From assembly GCA_947374445.1 (NCBI GenBank), contig CANCBY010000093.1, forward strand, positions 1-8,978: a stretch of DNA of 8,978 bases, read 5' to 3'. Origin of the DNA: Pseudobdellovibrionaceae bacterium. GTDB lineage: Bacteria > Bdellovibrionota > Bdellovibrionia > Bdellovibrionales > Bdellovibrionaceae. The position numbers and the translations under genes are program-made. Below, in pieces: positions 5,619-8,978 of this stretch. The notes under the pieces are model-generated. The model was not told where the DNA came from, did not search any database, and worked only from the letters and a program-made list of their open reading frames with translations. Position 1 is the stretch's first letter, and each line of letters starts with the position of its first letter.

Positions 5619-6455
5619 CTAGAAAATAGCTGAGTCTGGGTAACCCATGCGCGCTGCAATGATGCGAGTGATTTCGGTCGCGGTTTCTTCGAGCGCTCTT
5701 TCGGTCACATTGAAAACAGGCCAGCGTTTGTTTTGTTTGAAAATATCATGAGCATAGTCGATCTCGCGGCTGATATGAGAAAGTGATGCGTACTCTCCAC
5801 CGGTATCTTGACCAAATCTTTCCAATCGGTTTTTGCGTATTCTGCGAAGGCTATCAATATCAATAATAAGGCCCACGACTTTTCGCTGGTCTACTTTTGA
5901 GAGCTCTTCAGGTAAAGGAGTATTTAACACAAGCGGGATGTTGGCCACCTTCCAGCCTTTGTGCGAAAGAAATATCGAGAGCGGAGTTTTACTGGTTCTG
6001 CTGATCCCTACTAAAATAATATCGGCCTTATCAAGTTCAGCAAAACTTTTTCCGTCATCGTGTTTAACTGTGTATTCAATCGCCTCAATGCGCTTGAAAT
6101 ACATTTCATCGACAGCTCTTAAAATTCCGGCTTGCGGAGTGTTCGTGGCGACACCAAAATATTGATCTAACAAACCTAAGAGAGGGCCTAGCAAATCATG
6201 GCTTGGTATGCCTTTGGCTGCACACAGTTCACGAATTTTATTTCTGAGCTGGACGCTGACAACAGTGTAAACAACAACAGCTTTGCGTTCGAAAGCTTCA
6301 TCAACGATAAGATCTAATTGGGCTTCGGCCCTGACATTTTTAAAGCGCACCAAATCAATTTCTTTGTCTGCGTACTGTACGAGAGCGGCTCTGATCATGG
6401 TCGAAGCGGTTTCGCCGGTTCCATCTGATAAAATATAAACTGTGCCGGCACCCAT
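5619..6455 (-). CDS. ppsR: DUF299 bifunctional kinase/pyrophosphorylase regulating PEP synthase or PPDK
   Basis: The 278-residue product belongs to the DUF299 (Kinase-PPPase) family. Members inactivate PEP synthase or pyruvate phosphate dikinase by ADP-dependent Thr phosphorylation and reactivate it by Pi-dependent removal of the phosphate. Visible signatures are VYILSDGTGETA near the N-terminus, YFKRIEAIEYTVKHDDG (119-135), the P-loop-like GISRTSKTP (150-158), NIPLV, and the C-terminal NVTERALEETATEI. The length is typical. Whether the target is PpsA (PSRP) or PpdK (PDRP) cannot be decided, since neither enzyme is encoded here; the symbol is by family. The ATG at 6455 has only a weak GGGA upstream. 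It follows the preceding unknown gene by 22 bases, so it is likely part of the nrdR-nusB transcript. Confidence 0.9.
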   Translation of the reverse strand: MGAGTVYILSDGTGETASTMIRAALVQYADKEIDLVRFKNVRAEAQLDLIVDEAFERKAVVVYTVVSVQLRNKIRELCAAKGIPSHDLLGPLLGLLDQYFGVATNTPQAGILRAVDEMYFKRIEAIEYTVKHDDGKSFAELDKADIILVGISRTSKTPLSIFLSHKGWKVANIPLVLNTPLPEELSKVDQRKVVGLIIDIDSLRRIRKNRLERFGQDTGGEYASLSHISREIDYAHDIFKQNKRWPVFNVTERALEETATEITRIIAARMGYPDSAIF

Positions 6456-6477
6456 GGATAATGTCCCGTCCGATGAT

Positions 6478-7029
6478 TTAGAAATAATCAGCTAAAAGGT
6501 TAAGAGCCTTAGTTTGAGTCTTGTCGATTTGCAATTTGAGCCAAGGGTCTGCCAGCTCAGAGAGAACTAGAAACAAAAAATCTGGATGTGGCCTAAAAAC
6601 CAGAGCTGAGATTTTGTCGTTATTAAGATATTCTTCGAGGCCCAAATCATTGATCACCGCTTGAGATTTTGCGCGCTTGACCTCTGTGAGTTTGAGTTCG
6701 GGGAACTCAAACTCGATTTCAGTTTCTTGTTTTGAAAGTTGAAAGCATGAGCCTTTTTGAAAGGCCCACTGAGGACACCAGGAGTTGCCTCGAGCCTTAA
6801 ACAAAACCCCAGCATCAAAATAGGGGTGAAGGCGTGTAAAAACAATCGGAACTCGGCTGCTAAGGTCTTGCGGAAGGAATTCGCCGATCTGGTTTATTTT
6901 TGAAAGATCAGTTGTTACTTCAAACGGAAGATCGACAGTGGGCATTGTGCTGTCTGCTTTTTCAAGCAACTGATGAAGTTGCTTTTGAAGGGCTTGGGCT
7001 TGCTGCAAAAGAAATTGTGTGAGCTCCAT
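6478..7029 (-). CDS. Unrecognised protein, second of two unknown genes after nusB
   Basis: I recognise no family in this 183-residue protein. It opens with an amphipathic, Gln/Leu-rich helix likely to form a coiled coil (LTQFLLQQAQALQKQLHQLL, 3-22). A mixed alpha/beta region follows with VPIVFTRLHPYFDAGVLFKA (60-79), WCPQWAF, and FRPHPDFLFLVLSELADPWL towards the end. Alternating strands and helices would suit a small sensory-type fold such as GAF, but that is a guess. There is no signal peptide or membrane helix, so it is probably cytoplasmic. It begins 2 bases after the upstream gene's stop, and AAGGA lies 8 bases before its ATG, inside that gene. Tight spacing implies co-expression with nrdR and nusB. 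Confidence 0.8.
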   Translation of the reverse strand: MELTQFLLQQAQALQKQLHQLLEKADSTMPTVDLPFEVTTDLSKINQIGEFLPQDLSSRVPIVFTRLHPYFDAGVLFKARGNSWCPQWAFQKGSCFQLSKQETEIEFEFPELKLTEVKRAKSQAVINDLGLEEYLNNDKISALVFRPHPDFLFLVLSELADPWLKLQIDKTQTKALNLLADYF

Positions 7030-7031
7030 TT

Positions 7032-7517
7032 TTAATCCTTGCTCTCTTGAGGATGGATACTTTTTAAGTGGCCAGTAGGAATCATGCTAATGCTGCACTC
7101 TTCATTGCTAAGCTTGTTCCAGCTTTTTTGAAATTGAGCTGAGTCTAGTGCTTTCGGCATAAAAGCACGAACAGAGGGGCGGGCCAGTGACTTCCAGGTC
7201 GTGTGGATTTCGGTGATCCACTCTTGAGGATTGCAATCAATAACCAGAACCCACTTTGCGGGAACAAATTGACGAGTCGAAATCAGTAATTTTTTTTCAG
7301 CCGCGAGAAAATTTGTCTGCAAAGCCAAACCTGTTTGTTCAATGATCTGCAGGGCTTCAGGTCTGAGCGATGGGCTCTTATGCATACGAGAGGTTGAGAT
7401 CTGAAAATTCAAAAGCCAATCTGCACGAGATAAAAATGTCGAGGGCTCATTAGCAAAAACCCAAAGGTCTGCTCCTTCACTCCAAGCCTGGTCAGGAGAG
7501 AGAGCTTCAAGGCCCAT
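7032..7517 (-). CDS. Unrecognised protein, first of two unknown genes after nusB
   Basis: This is a 161-residue product of no family I recognise. It has no signal peptide or membrane helix. An N-terminal stretch ADLWVFANEPSTFLSRADWL and a later AKWVLVIDCNPQEWITEIHTTW suggest an alpha/beta fold with buried strands. I start it at ATG 7517 (TGATG overlap with nusB) because AGAGG lies 6 bases upstream; an in-frame TTG at 7520 would be too close to that site. The frame is full length, codon use resembles its neighbours, and it is packed between nusB and another unknown gene, so it is a real gene in the same operon. A role linked to transcription, translation or PEP metabolism is only guilt by association. 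Confidence 0.8.
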   Translation of the reverse strand: MGLEALSPDQAWSEGADLWVFANEPSTFLSRADWLLNFQISTSRMHKSPSLRPEALQIIEQTGLALQTNFLAAEKKLLISTRQFVPAKWVLVIDCNPQEWITEIHTTWKSLARPSVRAFMPKALDSAQFQKSWNKLSNEECSISMIPTGHLKSIHPQESKD

Positions 7518-7912
7518 CAAAGACCTCTGCTGACCTGATCAAGGACTCCGTTGACGAAGGCTCCGGATTCAGTTGTTCCGTATTTTTTTGCAATATCAAC
7601 AGCTTCGTTGATGGCGATATTTGGCTTCACGATATCGTTAGCAAACTTCATTTCAAAAACAGAAATGCGCAAAATATTTCGGTCAACCAATGACATGCGG
7701 CTGACTTTCCAATGTTGACTGACGCTTTGAATGATTGAGTCTAACTTTTCTTTATTTTTCATGATGCCATTCACGAGTGTTTCGGCATAGCTCACGATGT
7801 CTTTGCTGACGTGATCTTCGAAGAGGCCCAAAATTTCCGTGGTGCTGACGGGTGTATTAAATTCAGTTTGAAACAAAACTTGCAGGGCCAGTTCGCGGGC
7901 TTCGCGTCTCAT
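7517..7912 (-). CDS. nusB: Transcription antitermination factor NusB
   Basis: The 131-residue product is an all-helical NusB. Family signatures are RREARELALQVLFQTEF at the start, SRMSLVDRNILRISVFEM in the middle, and IAINEAVDIAKKYGTTESGAFVNGVLDQV at the end, the most conserved part. NusB binds boxA RNA together with S10 (NusE) to promote antitermination on rRNA operons. Its length is normal. The start codon overlaps the nrdR stop as ATGA with only a weak purine-rich GAAAG upstream, so translation is probably coupled to nrdR. The nrdR-nusB neighbourhood is common in bacteria, supporting both calls. Confidence 0.96.
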   Translation of the reverse strand: MRREARELALQVLFQTEFNTPVSTTEILGLFEDHVSKDIVSYAETLVNGIMKNKEKLDSIIQSVSQHWKVSRMSLVDRNILRISVFEMKFANDIVKPNIAINEAVDIAKKYGTTESGAFVNGVLDQVSRGL

Positions 7913-8412
7913 AGAAAGCTTTCATTTTTTAGTGGGAGTTGAGAGGCCGAAACAACAACGTCCGACTCCTCTTGGTCTTCGAGGGTTTCAACAAATTCTT
8001 GAACGTCCTTGAATGTACGGTAGACGCTTGCAAAGCGAACGTAACCTACGTCATCAAGACTGCGAAGTTCTTGCATTACTTTTTGTCCAATGAGGCGAGC
8101 TGGGAGTTCTTTTTCTCCACGGTTGACCAGCCAGACTGAAACGCGATCCACCAGAGCTTCGAGTTGCGCCAAGCTGATGGGTCTTTTTTGGCAAGCAGCT
8201 TGAACACCTTTTAAAACTTTTTCACGATCGTAGGGCTCACGCCGTCCATCTTTTTTGACGATGTACGGAAACACCAAACTCAAGGCTTCGACAGTTGAAA
8301 ATCTAGATTTACATTGAAGGCATTCGCGACGTCGGCGGATAGCTCCACCATCTTTTTGCTCGCGAGTGTCGAGAACTCTATCTTCGTTGTGACCGCAGAA
8401 AGGACATTTCAT
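7909..8412 (-). CDS. nrdR: Transcriptional repressor NrdR of ribonucleotide reductase genes
   Basis: The 167-residue protein has an N-terminal zinc ribbon, MKCPFCGH with Cys3/Cys6 and CLQC with Cys31/Cys34, bridged by DTREQKDGGAIRRRREC as in all NrdR. An ATP-cone domain follows (about 48-138) with VKKDGRREPYDREKVLKG and ending DVGYVRFASVYRTF. NrdR senses ATP/dATP through the cone and represses nrd genes by binding NrdR boxes. The C-terminal tail after the cone (about 139-167, acidic EDQEESD) is slightly extended. No nrd gene is nearby. It is the first gene of the minus-strand cluster. No Shine-Dalgarno sequence precedes the ATG, and a possible promoter places the transcript start at or near the ATG. 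Confidence 0.97.
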   Translation of the reverse strand: MKCPFCGHNEDRVLDTREQKDGGAIRRRRECLQCKSRFSTVEALSLVFPYIVKKDGRREPYDREKVLKGVQAACQKRPISLAQLEALVDRVSVWLVNRGEKELPARLIGQKVMQELRSLDDVGYVRFASVYRTFKDVQEFVETLEDQEESDVVVSASQLPLKNESFL

Positions 8413-8418
8413 GGTCTT

Positions 8419-8447
8419 ACGGTAGGGGGCCCCTTATCGGGGGTCAA
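8419..8447 (-). promoter_or_regulatory. Candidate nrdR promoter
   Basis: On the minus strand TTGACC (8447-8442), 17 bases, then TACCGT (8424-8419; 3 of 6, keeping the key T, A and final T). The start would fall at about 8412, on the nrdR ATG. The spacer is very GC-rich and contains GGGGCCCC (8426-8433). The -10 match is weak. Confidence 0.35.
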
Positions 8448-8463
8448 TAGCAAAAATCCTGAA

Positions 8464-8492
8464 TTGACGAGGGTTTTCTTTCGCGGTAGGTC
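8464..8492 (+). promoter_or_regulatory. Possible promoter of the outer-membrane protein gene
   Basis: TTGACG (8464-8469) matches the -35 consensus at 5 of 6 bases and lies back to back with the nrdR -35 box. At the normal distance there is only TAGGTC (8487-8492), a poor -10, so the promoter may need an activator or another sigma factor, or the match may be chance. Confidence 0.3.
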
Positions 8493-8499
8493 ATTGAAT

Positions 8500-8978
8500 A
8501 TGAGAGCTGAAAAATTAGTCAAAATATCACTTGGAAAATCAATGCTTGTAGCGGCTGCAGCTTGTTTGCTGGCGAGTTCAACTTTGTGGGCTCAGTCGGC
8601 TCCTCTTGTTGGCAACAAAGTAGGCAAAGGTGCCGCTTCAAAATATTTGGCAAAAGACCCTGAGGCGCCGGCGCATTCTGCACATGACAACGGAATGTTG
8701 ATGATTCTGGTAGGGCCTTACACGGACTCTGTTGCTTATGCTTGGCAAGGCAGTGATAAACGCACAAAAGTGGGCAGTGCCACCTATGGTGTAACTTATC
8801 TTTTTGATCAGTGGAACGCGATTGATGTGAATTTTCGCGGTGAGTTCTCTGAATTTAAAATTGATGATCAGCAGTTATTAAAATTGAGCTTGATGCCTTT
8901 GTGGACTTTTCCAATGTGGGAGAGTCACTTTCCTCTTTATTTTGGTTTGGGTGCGGGGCTTGGAGTGTTTTTTAAACA
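8500..8978 (+). CDS. Outer-membrane beta-barrel protein, N-terminal part (runs off the window)
   Basis: The frame is open from ATG 8500 to the last base, 159 codons plus two bases, with no stop; the 3' end is outside. It starts with a clear signal peptide: MRAEKLVKISLGKSM, hydrophobic LVAAAACLLAS, and probable cleavage after LWA in LWAQSA. After a soluble stretch come alternating amphipathic strands rich in Gly and aromatics: GMLMILVGPY, ATYGVTYLFDQWNAIDVNFRG, LKLSLMPLWTF, PLYFGLGAGLGVFF. This is the pattern of a small OmpA/OmpW-like beta-barrel. Substrate or role cannot be told. A weak AGG (8488-8490) lies 9 bases upstream; an in-frame TTG at 8494 is a less likely start. It is divergent from nrdR across 87 bases. 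Confidence 0.8.
   Translation, partial: MRAEKLVKISLGKSMLVAAAACLLASSTLWAQSAPLVGNKVGKGAASKYLAKDPEAPAHSAHDNGMLMILVGPYTDSVAYAWQGSDKRTKVGSATYGVTYLFDQWNAIDVNFRGEFSEFKIDDQQLLKLSLMPLWTFPMWESHFPLYFGLGAGLGVFFK

Noticed and set aside
8430..8470. CCCGATAA upstream of nrdR as a flagellar sigma-28 promoter
   Set aside because: The matching -35 region agrees at only about 4 of 8 bases and nrdR is not a motility gene.
8519..8767. Minus-strand frame opposite the outer-membrane protein gene
   Set aside because: The + strand frame has a signal peptide and beta-barrel pattern and is open to the window edge; the minus frame is Cys/His/Gln-rich noise.

Overview
The window is 8978 bases of a bacterial chromosome of moderate G+C. 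Its gene set is an M16 peptidase homologue, a nrdR-nusB cluster leading to a DUF299 (PpsR-type) regulator, a CheV-type protein, exported proteins and small lipoprotein-free envelope genes. This suggests a Gram-negative, motile proteobacterium-like host. The overall flavour (two unrecognised genes inside the nusB cluster, terse promoters) reminds me of the Bdellovibrio group, but that assignment is only a moderate-confidence inference.

Left part (1-2943, + strand). The 3' part of an M16B-type peptidase gene ends at 1323. Its zinc motif is degenerate but the Arg/Tyr pair is kept, as expected for the non-catalytic partner of a heterodimeric M16B protease. After 119 bases of AT-rich DNA holding three regularly spaced inverted repeats comes an AT-rich three-gene operon: an Xre/HipB repressor, a small protein equal to the N-terminal subdomain of HipA, and a compact HipA-family kinase. 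The genes overlap by 1 and 4 bases. This is a HipBST tripartite toxin-antitoxin module, and it is the most notable content of the window. Its third operator contains a perfect TATAAT box only 7 bases before the hipB ATG, so the hipB mRNA is probably leaderless.

Middle (2964-4666). A convergent gene for an exported protein with a C-terminal membrane anchor is transcribed divergently from a LysR regulator. The 29-base gap holds overlapping promoters and a small dyad.

Right part (4676-8412, - strand). In transcription order the genes are nrdR, nusB, two unrecognised genes, a DUF299 PEP-synthase/PPDK regulator, then cheV. The first four are tightly packed (ATGA and TGATG overlaps, then a 2-base gap), ppsR follows after 22 bases, and cheV follows after 49 bases with a candidate promoter of its own. 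From 8500 to the right edge runs the start of a + strand outer-membrane beta-barrel protein with a signal peptide, divergent from nrdR. No rRNA, tRNA, CRISPR array, insertion sequence or gene-free stretch above 300 bases is visible.
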